Below are positions 21,931 through 32,912 of a stretch of DNA of 35,065 nt, piece by piece. The stretch lies in contig CAJJDP010000184.1 in the NCBI GenBank assembly GCA_905182995.1, positions 36,131 through 71,195 of the forward strand, given 5' to 3'. Under the pieces are notes generated by a model that was given only the letters and a program-made list of their open reading frames with translations, was not told where the DNA came from and did not search any database. Source of the DNA: Paramecium octaurelia (taxonomy: Eukaryota > Ciliophora > Oligohymenophorea > Peniculida > Parameciidae). Each line of letters starts with the position of its first letter. Within the stretch, counting starts at the first letter, position 1. Made by a program: the position numbers and the translations under genes.

Positions 21931-22413
21931 CAATCATATATATTTTGGATTATTCTATTTTGTATTCCTGGCTTTGGATTTTCTTTATTTTTTGTAATGT
22001 ATATGAATAGGGAACAACTCGATAAAATTAAGTTAAGAAAACCAATAGGTTATTTATTTAATGAATATAATTCAAAAAGTTATGATTGGGAATAAATTAA
22101 ATTATCAAAAAAATTATCATAATCATTTGACATTTTTGAAAGCGATGTATTGTTGATGGCTTCGCTGCTTGGACTATGTTTGCTTTTCTACTAATTATTA
22201 GCAGTAAAATAAAAGCCTTATATCATATAAAATTTGAACTTTTTAGATATTCTAACAGAATAAATTTGCTCTCTATCTATATTTATTAGTGCAGTCAAAT
22301 ATCTATCAGAAAAGGAAATGTTACAGCATTATCAATTCTCCTTTAATTTTTTATCATTTCGTTAATTAGTAAAAATAACTGATGTTGAAATGAATAAGCT
22401 AGCAAGTCCTTGA
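21931..22413 (+). pseudogene. Relic of a polytopic membrane-protein gene, unit a
   Basis: 160 codons open between TGA 21928-21930 and TGA 22411-22413. The segment reads as hydrophobic IPGFGFSLFFVMYM, then a basic loop with KPIGYLFNEY and YDWEQIKL, then membrane segments MASLLGLCLLFYQLL and ICSLSIFISAV. From memory this resembles the C-terminal membrane portion of the large Paramecium/Tetrahymena families of Cys-rich transmembrane proteins. There is no start codon upstream in frame and no N-terminal half in the preceding 1.6 kb, so I call it a remnant. Repeated at 24256-24555 (partial) and 29758-30240. Confidence 0.6.
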
Positions 22414-22476
22414 GCCAGAGGATATTATACTTTAACAACGATAGTACAAAATTAGGTGTTTGGCCCCTTGCTTTAC

Positions 22477-23124
22477 TCAACCATAATATTCATATCTTTC
22501 TTTTTGAAATCCTTTAATTTTTTAATTATAACACTCTAAGAGCAGAAGTGTGGATTATAGAGGTGACAAGATCTTTGCATATCTGTAGTTTAAAATAAGT
22601 AACGGAAATACCTCATCAATAATAACAAGTATTCCTATATATATTCTCATTTTCTTTTGAAACAAAATTTAAAAATCAATCTAAGTCATGATATTTTTGA
22701 TTTTAAACAAGTCATGCCAAATTGGAACTAATGAGAACACATTATCAGCTTTATTTACATAAAACTATTTATTACTTAAGAATAATTATAGTCTATGTTT
22801 ATCCGAAAGCTTCAAATTATAGAAAATAAAATAGTAATCAAAACACTTCTTAAAGAGTTTCTTTATAGATTCTGAACTATGACAAAAGCTTAACTCAATA
22901 CGTTTATTATATAAATTTGTGTATAAAAAATTAATTACTTATTAAGTTCCCAAGCTTTGAGTTAGACCAGAATAATTGGCTCTGCCTGATTCAAAACATG
23001 CAATGTGATAATACTGGTCTGACAAACTTATATTTTCAGTGCCTTATACTTAAATCTTCAATTCATTTTATACCTGGATGATAAATTGAAATTGTTACTT
23101 GAAAAGTTATTGAGCCAAATTCAT
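22477..23124 (-). CDS. Hypothetical 215-aa ORF, unit a
   Basis: A minus-strand frame from ATG 23124 to TGA 22477-22479 with no TGA inside, in the ciliate code. The N-terminus is Gln-rich (TAA codons); the C-terminal third has a hydrophobic stretch IYIGILVIIDEVFPLLIL that could span a membrane. No family is recognised. It is kept intact in all three copies (24619-25266, 30304-30951), but these copies are nearly identical overall, so that is weak evidence. A frame of this length can arise by chance when only one stop codon is used. Other coding-looking fragments lie upstream on the same strand, so it could be the last exon of a larger or decaying gene. Confidence 0.3.
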
Positions 23125-24254
23125 TATCTATCAAAACTTCGCAATCATTATCTTAAATTACCTATAAGTAGTTCTAAATGGTAAAAAGGTTAACGATAGT
23201 GATTACTTTCCATGCAGTATTCAACCTAAGTTCTTATATAAGGTTAAGAAGCTTGATGAATTTAAACATTACACATTTAAACCCTATTTATATAACCTGA
23301 CGAATGTTCAAATAATTAGATAAGTGATACATAGATCGAGTATTGCATGCATGACCCAAATTTTTTAGTCCGTGGCTTTTCTGAATCGTTTTTTGAAATT
23401 CAGATTGTGTAAATATATAAAGCATCAGGCTGGGTAATTTGAACCCTAATTTTCTTTTTGAAAAATAAATTGAAATTAATTGATAGAAAGAATCAGAAAT
23501 AGAAAAATGTAAGAGTAAGAAAGAATTACTGAAAGGTTGTGAATTCTTATTAAAATAATTCAGTAGTTTGATTATTATTTTTTGGATTCTTTGTACATAG
23601 AAATTTAGAGGGAAACTTGTTTAAATTTAAATTATCCTATCAATCAATCAAGCATGATATATATTTTACCTAACCTGGATATAAGCACTGGTTCTGGATT
23701 TTTCTGGTAATTTTTACTCGATTCTTTCTAGATTGAATCCAAATTGCCTAATTGTCAATATTTTGTGCAATAATTGTTGATGACTATAAACTAAGAAATT
23801 TTCCTATAGCTACTCCAAGAAGGCAGAAACCAGTAATACAACTCGATTAATACACTCGAGGATAAATTCCTGTGATAACCAAGGCGTATAGAATGCTTTA
23901 AGCCCAAAAAACATTTAAGTTACTTCTACCAAAGAACACTAACCTTTCTAAATAGAGCATTAACATGGAAGTTTATATCATGTGACTTTAATTGTTTTGC
24001 ATAATACTTCATTGTCTAAATCATTATTAAAATTACTAAACATAATTACATTACAAATTAAGCACTGGAAACGTAGCATCAAAATTAAGGAACCAAAAGC
24101 AAAGGATCAGCTGATTTACTTAATTCACACTTACAGTTCAATCCTACCTTAGCTTCTGATAGAGACTATTATGGTCAATAACAGAAAATCTTAAAAGAGA
24201 CCGTTTTACAATAATATCATTTATTACTTATTGAACTCTATTACAGAATCAATA
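23125..24254. other. AT-rich region, possible decayed minus-strand gene
   Basis: Several short minus-strand frames look protein-like (for example around 23280-23600 and 23700-23960), with plausible GTA...CAG intron borders, but they overlap in conflicting frames. Unit b differs here by a 13-nt deletion (near 31505) and one T in a T-run (near 31410), both of which would shift a reading frame. I therefore do not call a gene. Confidence 0.4.
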
Positions 24255-24255
24255 N

Positions 24256-24555
24256 TTATCATAATCATTTGACATTTTTGAAAGCGATGTATTGTTGATG
24301 GCTTCGCTGCTTGGACTATGTTTGCTTTTCTACTAATTATTAGCAGTAAAATAAAAGCCTTATATCATATAAAATTTGAACTTTTTAGATATTCTAACAG
24401 AATAAATTTGCTCTCTATCTATATTTATTAGTGCAGTCAAATATCTATCAGAAAAGGAAATGTTACAGCATTATCAATTCTCCTTTAATTTTTTATCATT
24501 TCGTTAATTAGTAAAAATAACTGATGTTGAAATGAATAAGCTAGCAAGTCCTTGA
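24256..24555 (+). pseudogene. Membrane-protein relic, partial copy after the N
   Basis: Identical to 22114-22413, beginning immediately after the N at 24255 and ending at the same TGA (24553-24555). It is probably the same locus sequenced in an overlapping contig rather than a separate copy. Confidence 0.6.
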
Positions 24556-24618
24556 GCCAGAGGATATTATACTTTAACAACGATAGTACAAAATTAGGTG
24601 TTTGGCCCCTTGCTTTAC

Positions 24619-25266
24619 TCAACCATAATATTCATATCTTTCTTTTTGAAATCCTTTAATTTTTTAATTATAACACTCTAAGAGCAGAAGTGTGGATTAT
24701 AGAGGTGACAAGATCTTTGCATATCTGTAGTTTAAAATAAGTAACGGAAATACCTCATCAATAATAACAAGTATTCCTATATATATTCTCATTTTCTTTT
24801 GAAACAAAATTTAAAAATCAATCTAAGTCATGATATTTTTGATTTTAAACAAGTCATGCCAAATTGGAACTAATGAGAACACATTATCAGCTTTATTTAC
24901 ATAAAACTATTTATTACTTAAGAATAATTATAGTCTATGTTTATCCGAAAGCTTCAAATTATAGAAAATAAAATAGTAATCAAAACACTTCTTAAAGAGT
25001 TTCTTTATAGATTCTGAACTATGACAAAAGCTTAACTCAATACGTTTATTATATAAATTTGTGTATAAAAAATTAATTACTTATTAAGTTCCCAAGCTTT
25101 GAGTTAGACCAGAATAATTGGCTCTGCCTGATTCAAAACATGCAATGTGATAATACTGGTCTGACAAACTTATATTTTCAGTGCCTTATACTTAAATCTT
25201 CAATTCATTTTATACCTGGATGATAAATTGAAATTGTTACTTGAAAAGTTATTGAGCCAAATTCAT
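24619..25266 (-). CDS. Hypothetical 215-aa ORF, second copy
   Basis: Identical to the frame at 22477-23124; see there. Likely the same locus in a redundant contig end. Confidence 0.28.
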
Positions 25267-26473
25267 TATCTATCAAAACTTCGCAATCATTATCTTAAAT
25301 TACCTATAAGTAGTTCTAAATGGTAAAAAGGTTAACGATAGTGATTACTTTCCATGCAGTATTCAACCTAAGTTCTTATATAAGGTTAAGAAGCTTGATG
25401 AATTTAAACATTACACATTTAAACCCTATTTATATAACCTGACGAATGTTCAAATAATTAGATAAGTGATACATAGATCGAGTATTGCATGCATGACCCA
25501 AATTTTTTAGTCCGTGGCTTTTCTGAATCGTTTTTTGAAATTCAGATTGTGTAAATATATAAAGCATCAGGCTGGGTAATTTGAACCCTAATTTTCTTTT
25601 TGAAAAATAAATTGAAATTAATTGATAGAAAGAATCAGAAATAGAAAAATGTAAGAGTAAGAAAGAATTACTGAAAGGTTGTGAATTCTTATTAAAATAA
25701 TTCAGTAGTTTGATTATTATTTTTTGGATTCTTTGTACATAGAAATTTAGAGGGAAACTTGTTTAAATTTAAATTATCCTATCAATCAATCAAGCATGAT
25801 ATATATTTTACCTAACCTGGATATAAGCACTGGTTCTGGATTTTTCTGGTAATTTTTACTCGATTCTTTCTAGATTGAATCCAAATTGCCTAATTGTCAA
25901 TATTTTGTGCAATAATTGTTGATGACTATAAACTAAGAAATTTTCCTATAGCTACTCCAAGAAGGCAGAAACCAGTAATACAACTCGATTAATACACTCG
26001 AGGATAAATTCCTGTGATAACCAAGGCGTATAGAATGCTTTAAGCCCAAAAAACATTTAAGTTACTTCTACCAAAGAACACTAACCTTTCTAAATAGAGC
26101 ATTAACATGGAAGTTTATATCATGTGACTTTAATTGTTTTGCATAATACTTCATTGTCTAAATCATTATTAAAATTACTAAACATAATTACATTACAAAT
26201 TAAGCACTGGAAACGTAGCATCAAAATTAAGGAACCAAAAGCAAAGGATCAGCTGATTTACTTAATTCACACTTACAGTTCAATCCTACCTTAGCTTCTG
26301 ATAGAGACTATTATGGTCAATAACAGAAAATCTTAAAAGAGACCGTTTTACAATAATATCATTTATTACTTATTGAACTCTATTACAGAATCAATAATAC
26401 TATTATCAAAATGAAAATGAGGGATTTTGGAATGAGGACAGATATCAACAACAAGTGAGCTATTTACATTCTA

Positions 26474-26746
26474 ATGGGGCTTTTTAGTTATCAATCCAAA
26501 ATTGTGGTAAACAATAGAGAACGAATTTTTGAAAAAACTTTCAATCTAAAGATTCGATCACTAATCAGAATCCAACAGGAAGGGTACATCAAAACATTAA
26601 AGGATATATCAGAAGGGTAAGTTAATTATACATAAATTGAAATTTTTCCCTTTTCATAGGCTTATTATGATCAATCCTTAGATAGATTTTAGCTGAATAC
26701 CTTAAATATCTAAGAACAGAACATAGCACTTGTAAAGAATAATTGA
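26474..26746 (+). CDS. Hypothetical 90-aa ORF, unit a
   Basis: ATG 26474 to TGA 26744-26746. The product starts MGLFSYQSK and is basic, then Gln-rich. An intron-like GTAAGT...CATAG of 43 nt lies at about 26619-26661 inside it, but splicing it does not extend the frame. No family is recognised and the length is within chance expectation. Repeated without change at 32147-32419. Confidence 0.22.
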
Positions 26747-27240
26747 GTATTTCAATTTTAAAGAATACGCATAATAATTTTAATTTACTACTTCACATTC
26801 TAATGGCTTTCTGAATTTATAATAGTGCAAAATTGGTTTAACTTTATTAGTTTAATAATGTCTCAATTAACTTCTAAGTTCAATTTTACACAAAATAGAA
26901 AAGCTTTCAAGATCTCTATACAATAATATTAATTTATCTAAAAACAGATTTCTTAAAGTGGCTATTTCGTTTAGTTGAATACTAGTATAAACTAAATTTC
27001 ATTCTTGTTAATCTAATTTATAATTTGTAAAACCAATCAAAAGCAATTTCAAGCATATTTGTGATCTGATTCAAATTTAAGTTGATTGATCTGGGAACTG
27101 GTAAATGTTGAGTTTACTATAATAGACTATTTTATATAGTAACTTTCATTCTGGGTAATTTAATATTATTATAAAGTTAAATTATGATCAAAATAATCCA
27201 AATATATATAATAATTGTTAATTTTAATAGAAATAGAAAA
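26747..27240. other. AT-rich upstream region of the truncated B-box gene
   Basis: About 490 nt without a convincing frame. It is the 5' flank of the B-box/WD40 fragment at 27241 and is repeated at 32420-32912. Confidence 0.5.
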
Positions 27241-27450
27241 ATGCAGTTGAGTTGTAATTAAGCTGACCATAACAACCAATCAATTATAGGGGTTTGCGTA
27301 GATATTACATGCCCAAATATAAGGCCTTATTGTAATTTTTGTTTGCCTCTCCATGCCAAACATCTTCATATGTTAACCCCTTTGGATCTTATAAATGAAT
27401 GGATTTCAGAACGAATCCTTTAGGTGCATAATGAAAAACAAAGTGGCTGA
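27241..27450 (+). pseudogene. 5' fragment of second B-box/WD40 gene at the duplication junction
   Basis: ATG 27241 opens the same frame as the complete gene at 32913 for 64 codons, covering the zinc-ligand region (C5, H10, C19, C24, C31, C34). At 27433 homology stops and the sequence jumps into the coiled-coil gene; the frame then meets TGA at 27448-27450. The fragment is the upstream end of the tandem-duplication joint. It retains the start and flank, so it may still be transcribed, but it lacks all WD40 blades. Confidence 0.85.
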
Positions 27451-28087
27451 GATCGTGAGGATAGACGACATCAAGGATTTGAACAAAATGCAAACAAAAA
27501 AATATCGACATCGCAATAATAATAAGTAACCTTTGCTTGTAACTTCAGGGGAGGTGTCACAGACTGAGATTGAGTTACAAAAATTATAGCAGCAAAATCA
27601 TCAACTCCATGAGAAAATGAAGGAGTTAGAGGAACAGAGAACCAATCTCAAATTCCAACTTGGAAAATATCGATAATTGATTGCTGATAAACGGAAGTTG
27701 TTAAACAAAGAATGCAGAGACGGATTCTAATTGCTCACCTAAACTAGGAGACCCAGGATCATGAGTGAGAAGAAGAGCAAGTCTCCTCAACTCTTCCTCA
27801 CTTCCCCTTCCACCATGTCTTAAAAGAAACTGACCCAAGTGCACATTCTACTTAGGGATATGATGAAGGTCGAAAGACAACCTCCCATTATAAGGAGCAA
27901 CAGGAGATACACTTTTGATTAATTTATGTAATTAAAAAAAACAGAATATTTTAGCTACATACACAATCATTTACCAAAAATCAAAGAATACTTTCTTGAA
28001 TTCTTGATATATTGTGATTGTGTCCAAATAGAATTGTTATTTTTTTTAAGGATTTTTTGTATTTTTTCATCAATGACTATCTTCTGA
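27431..28087 (+). CDS. Coiled-coil protein, N-truncated copy 3 with new start
   Basis: At the duplication joint the sequence ATAATGAAAAACAAAGTGG places an ATG (27431) from the B-box gene side in frame with the coiled-coil gene. The frame runs 218 residues to TGA 28085-28087 and keeps the coiled-coil segment. It lacks the first 23 native residues. The tail after EFL shifts frame relative to copy 2 and ends at a different TGA. The upstream flank is now that of the B-box/WD40 gene, so if expressed it would be under that promoter, with the ATG at 27241 ahead of it and out of frame. Confidence 0.6.
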
Positions 28088-29757
28088 TATCTATTGCTGA
28101 ATAATTGTACTAAATGTAGTTCATCCATTAATCGAGACGCTCGAGTTTAATATGAAATCTGCACTCCTAAAAAATACACATTAAACTAATGTATTCATGG
28201 GAGTTAATATTAGGTGCTCAATTTACAACTCCACAAAATAGTTTATTATTAACATACTTTTTCTTAACTGTCAAATTGTTTTAATGTCAATTCATTTTAG
28301 ATTAGAAGACTTTAAAACTGCATGTCTTTACTAAAATTTGTAATATTAACTGCAATTTATATGTAATTGATGGATAATAGATTGTTTTTTTTTTGATCTA
28401 ACAATTATTTACAAACTATTATTAATAATTATACAATTTACAACAAGAGCAGATTTGTTGTATTATTTAAAAGCAAGTTAATCGTTGATGTTCCGTGCAT
28501 AACTTGCTTGTTTTTTATATTTATTTAATGTGCTAGAAATGTGAAAGAATTTTTATCTTATTTAATGTTTATCTTATTTTAAAGACCAATTATTAAGGTT
28601 CTTTATTAAGTAATTCAAATGTAAATTTATAGAGCTAAAATATTTTCTCTAATTTTTCTTCCTAAAGATAATTTAAATTCTCTTATCACAACTAATTTAT
28701 TGTACCATTAAAATTAATTCTATGCATATGTTTAGACTTTTCAAATAGAACTCTGATTTCCATCTCAGTTAGATCAGCCTCTACGTTTATGTTAGCAAGA
28801 AGGATTTAAATATAAATCAGTCTTGGTAAATTGTCTGAAAAAAATATAGTTATAATATAATGAAATTAAAAATTTAATTATAAATATGCTATTAAATTCT
28901 TGATCTGGCGAATGAGAGTAATATTGTTTTTAACTTAGATTTTGAAAAAACATTATATTTAATTTGAGTCGTTATATAGTAGTTTATTTAGTTTGAATAC
29001 AAAGTATATATGGTAAATTTAAATATTTCAATTTAAAAGAAAAAGTCTAAAATAGCGTAAGAAGAATTTATGCAACTAACTATCTGATAATTATATTTAA
29101 CATGATTTACATATAATTTATCACTTTAATAGTATGTTTGTTAAATTAAAAAAAATTCATATAGTTTAACATAATTAAAAACAAATGGAGAACAATATTT
29201 TTAATTAATTAATACTAGATAGTATTCAATGAGAAAATAATAATAATTGGGTTTGAAAAGTAAAGAGAGAGCAATATCAAATAATTCTGAAAGACTTCTT
29301 TAGATGATAGAAGTTGTATTTTAGAAAAAAAATGAAACTAAAAGTTGAATAGCATCATATTATAGGTTAACAAAGATTTTCAAAATATAATTCATTAAAG
29401 TTAAATTATGTCCTTTTAAAACATCCATTTTAAGTATGCTAGAAATGTATCATATATAGTTATTATAAATACAAAATTTAACTTCAATTATCTATATAAA
29501 TATCAAAATTGACGTTATAGCTTAGCTATTAATAATTTGGATTTGGTTCGCATGTTATGGTAAATGAAAAAGTTGGACTTTTAACAAAAGTATCGTTTCA
29601 AATATATTATTATATTTGTATGTATCAAATTATGCTGCTCTAATCAAACAGTAATTCGTTAAATCATCACTTTTTAGGTTGTTTTCGGTATTTTCAAAGA
29701 GAGAAATTTCAACAATTTCATTCATAGAAGGAGATGTTTCTCTAATTATGGAACTGA
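28088..29757. other. AT-rich noncoding region, unit b
   Basis: Counterpart of 20330-21930, no convincing gene. Holds the second copy of the hairpin candidate (28439-28516). Confidence 0.6.
28439..28516 (+). ncRNA. Candidate two-hairpin RNA with T-run, copy b
   Basis: Hairpin 1: TACAAC (28439-28444) with GTTGTA, now fully Watson-Crick where copy a has a G-U pair. Hairpin 2: AAGCAAGTTA (28471-28480) with TAACTTGCTT (28500-28509), unchanged, although three of the 19 loop bases differ from copy a. Six T follow. The substitutions fall in loops or preserve pairing, which is suggestive but rests on few changes. Confidence 0.35.
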
Positions 29758-30240
29758 CAATCATATATATTTTGGATTATTCTATTTTGTATTCTTGGCT
29801 TTGGATTTTCTTTATTTTTTGTAATGTATATGAATAGGGAACAACTCGATAAAATTAAGTTAAGAAAACCAATAGGTTATTTATTTAATGAATATAATTC
29901 AAAAAGTTATGATTGGGAATAAATTAAATTATCAAAAAAATTATCATAATCATTTGACATTTTTGAAAGCGATGTATTGTTGATGGCTTCGCTGCTTGGA
30001 CTATGTTTGCTTTTCTACTAATTATTAGCAGTAAAATAAAAGCCTTATATCATATAAAATTTGAACTTTTTAGATATTCTAACAGAATAAATTTGCTCTC
30101 TATCTATATTTATTAGTGCAGTCAAATATCTATCAGAAAAGGAAATGTTACAGCATTATCAATTCTCCTTTAATTTTTTATCATTTCGTTAATTAGTAAA
30201 AATAACTGATGTTGAAATGAATAAGCTAGCAAGTCCTTGA
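29758..30240 (+). pseudogene. Relic of a polytopic membrane-protein gene, unit b
   Basis: Same 160-codon segment as 21931-22413, from TGA 29755-29757 to TGA 30238-30240, with the KPIGYLFNEY loop and the MASLLGLCLLFYQLL membrane segment. No N-terminal part is present upstream. Confidence 0.6.
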
Positions 30241-32069
30241 GCCAGAGGATATTATACTTTAACAACGATAGTACAAAATTAGGTGTTTGGCCCCTTGCTT
30301 TACTCAACCATAATATTCATATCTTTCTTTTTGAAATCCTTTAATTTTTTAATTATAACACTCTAAGAGCAGAAGTGTGGATTATAGAGGTGACAAGATC
30401 TTTGCATATCTGTAGTTTAAAATAAGTAACGGAAATACCTCATCAATAATAACAAGTATTCCTATATATATTCTCATTTTCTTTTGAAACAAAATTTAAA
30501 AATCAATCTAAGTCATGATATTTTTGATTTTAAACAAGTCATGCCAAATTGGAACTAATGAGAACACATTATCAGCTTTATTTACATAAAACTATTTATT
30601 ACTTAAGAATAATTATAGTCTATGTTTATCCGAAAGCTTCAAATTATAGAAAATAAAATAGTAATCAAAACACTTCTTAAAGAGTTTCTTTATAGATTCT
30701 GAACTATGACAAAAGCTTAACTCAATACGTTTATTATATAAATTTGTGTATAAAAAATTAATTACTTATTAAGTTCCCAAGCTTTGAGTTAGACCAGAAT
30801 AATTGGCTCTGCCTGATTCAAAACATGCAATGTGATAATACTGGTCTGACAAACTTATATTTTCAGTGCCTTATACTTAAATCTTCAATTCATTTTATAC
30901 CTGGATGATAAATTGAAATTGTTACTTGAAAAGTTATTGAGCCAAATTCATTATCTATCAAAACTTCGCAATCATTATCTTAAATTACCTATAAGTAGTT
31001 CTAAATGGTAAAAAGGTTAACGATAGTGATTACTTTCCATGCAGTATTCAACCTAAGTTCTTATATAAGGTTAAGAAGCTTGATGAATTTAAACATTACA
31101 CATTTAAACCCTATTTATATAACCTGACGAATGTTCAAATAATTAGATAAGTGATACATAGATCGAGTATTGCATGCATGACCCAAATTTTTTAGTCCGT
31201 GGCTTTTCTGAATCGTTTTTTGAAATTCAGATTGTGTAAATATATAAAGCATCAGGCTGGGTAATTTGAACCCTAATTTTCTTTTTGAAAAATAAATTGA
31301 AATTAATTGATAGAAAGAATCAGAAATAGAAAAATGTAAGAGTAAGAAAGAATTACTGAAAGGTTGTGAATTCTTATTAAAATAATTCAGTAGTTTGATT
31401 ATTATTTTTTTGGATTCTTTGTACATAGAAATTTAGAGGGAAACTTGTTTAAATTTAAATTATCCTGTCAATCAATCAAGCATGATATATATCTTACCTA
31501 ACCTGGTTCTGGATTTTTCTGGTAATTTTTACTCGATTCTTTCTAGATTGAATCCAAATTGCCTAATTGTCAATATTTTGTGCAATAATTGTTGATGACT
31601 ATAAACTAAGAAATTTTCCTATAGCTACTCCAAGAAGGCAGAAACCAGTAATACAACTCGATTAATACACTCGAGGATAAATTCCTGTGATAACCAAGGC
31701 GTATAGAATGCTTTAAGCCCAAAAAACATTTAAGTTACTTCTACCAAAGAACACTAACCTTTCTAAATAGAGCATTAACATGGAAGTTTATATCATGTGA
31801 CTTTAATTGTTTTGCATAATACTTCATTGTCTAAATCATTATTAAAATTACTAAACATAATTACATTACAAATTAAGCACTGGAAACGTAGCATCAAAAT
31901 TAAGGAACCAAAAGCAAAGGATCAGCTGATTTACTTAATTCACACTTACAGTTCAATCCTACCTTAGCTTCTGATAGAGACTATTATGGTCAATAACAGA
32001 AAATCTTAAAAGAGACCGTTTTACAATAATATCATTTATTACTTATTGAACTCTATTACAGAATCAATA
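29941..32069. repeat. direct repeat R5, copy c
   Basis: Third copy of 22114-24254. It lacks 13 nt (ATATAAGCACTGG) near 31505 and has one extra T in the T-run near 31410. Confidence 0.92.
30304..30951 (-). CDS. Hypothetical 215-aa ORF, unit b
   Basis: Same frame as 22477-23124 with no difference I could see. A second open minus-strand frame of 193 codons (30890-31474) partly overlaps it in this copy only; in the other copies the T-run difference breaks that frame, so I do not call it. Confidence 0.3.
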
Positions 32070-32146
32070 ATACTATTATCAAAATGAAAATGAGGGATTT
32101 TGGAATGAGGACAGATATCAACAACAAGTGAGCTATTTACATTCTA

Positions 32147-32419
32147 ATGGGGCTTTTTAGTTATCAATCCAAAATTGTGGTAAACAATAGAGAACGAATT
32201 TTTGAAAAAACTTTCAATCTAAAGATTCGATCACTAATCAGAATCCAACAGGAAGGGTACATCAAAACATTAAAGGATATATCAGAAGGGTAAGTTAATT
32301 ATACATAAATTGAAATTTTTCCCTTTTCATAGGCTTATTATGATCAATCCTTAGATAGATTTTAGCTGAATACCTTAAATATCTAAGAACAGAACATAGC
32401 ACTTGTAAAGAATAATTGA
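32147..32419 (+). CDS. Hypothetical 90-aa ORF, unit b
   Basis: Unchanged copy of 26474-26746; see there. Unrecognised and possibly chance. Confidence 0.22.
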
Positions 32420-32912
32420 GTATTTCAATTTTAAAGAATACGCATAATAATTTTAATTTACTACTTCACATTCTAATGGCTTTCTGAATTTATAATAGTG
32501 CAAAATTGGTTTAACTTTATTAGTTTAATAATGTCTCAATTAACTTCTAAGTACAATTTTACACAAAATAGAAAAGCTTTCAAGATCTCTATTCAATAAT
32601 ATTAATTTATCTAAAACAGATTTCTTAAAGTGGCTATTTCGTTTAGTTGAATACTAGTATAAACTAAATTTCATTCTTGTTAATCTAATTTATAATTTGT
32701 AAAACCAATCAAAAGCAATTTCAAGCATATTTGTGATCTGATTCAAATTTAAGTTGATTGATCTGGGAACTGGTAAATGTTGAGTTTACTATAATAGACT
32801 ATTTTATATAGTAACTTTCATTCTGGGTAATTTAATATTATTATAAAGTTAAATTATGATCAAAATAATCCAAATATATATAATAATTGTTAATTTTAAT
32901 AGAAATAGAAAA

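Larger units (their letters stand above)
22114..24254. repeat. direct repeat R5, copy a
   Basis: Matches 24256-26396 at a 2,142-nt offset with no difference I could find, and ends at the N. Also matched by 29941-32069, which has a 13-nt deletion, a 1-nt T-run change and a few substitutions. Confidence 0.93.
24256..26396. repeat. direct repeat R5, copy b
   Basis: Copy of 22114-24254 starting right after the N; the two appear identical over 2,141 nt. It continues into 26397-27433, which has its own second copy at 32070-33105. Confidence 0.93.
19620..27433. repeat. Tandem duplication R4, unit a
   Basis: Homologous to 27438-33105 in the same orientation. Unit a contains the N at 24255 flanked by a 2,141-nt identical overlap. 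Collapsing that overlap gives about 5,670 nt, matching unit b. The unit runs from inside the coiled-coil gene to codon 64 of the second B-box/WD40 gene. Confidence 0.9.

Noticed and set aside
31115..31474. Minus-strand ORF (103 aa in the standard code, 193 codons in the ciliate code from 30890)
   Set aside because: Present only in unit b; a 1-nt T-run difference breaks it in the other copies, and a competing frame looks at least as coding.
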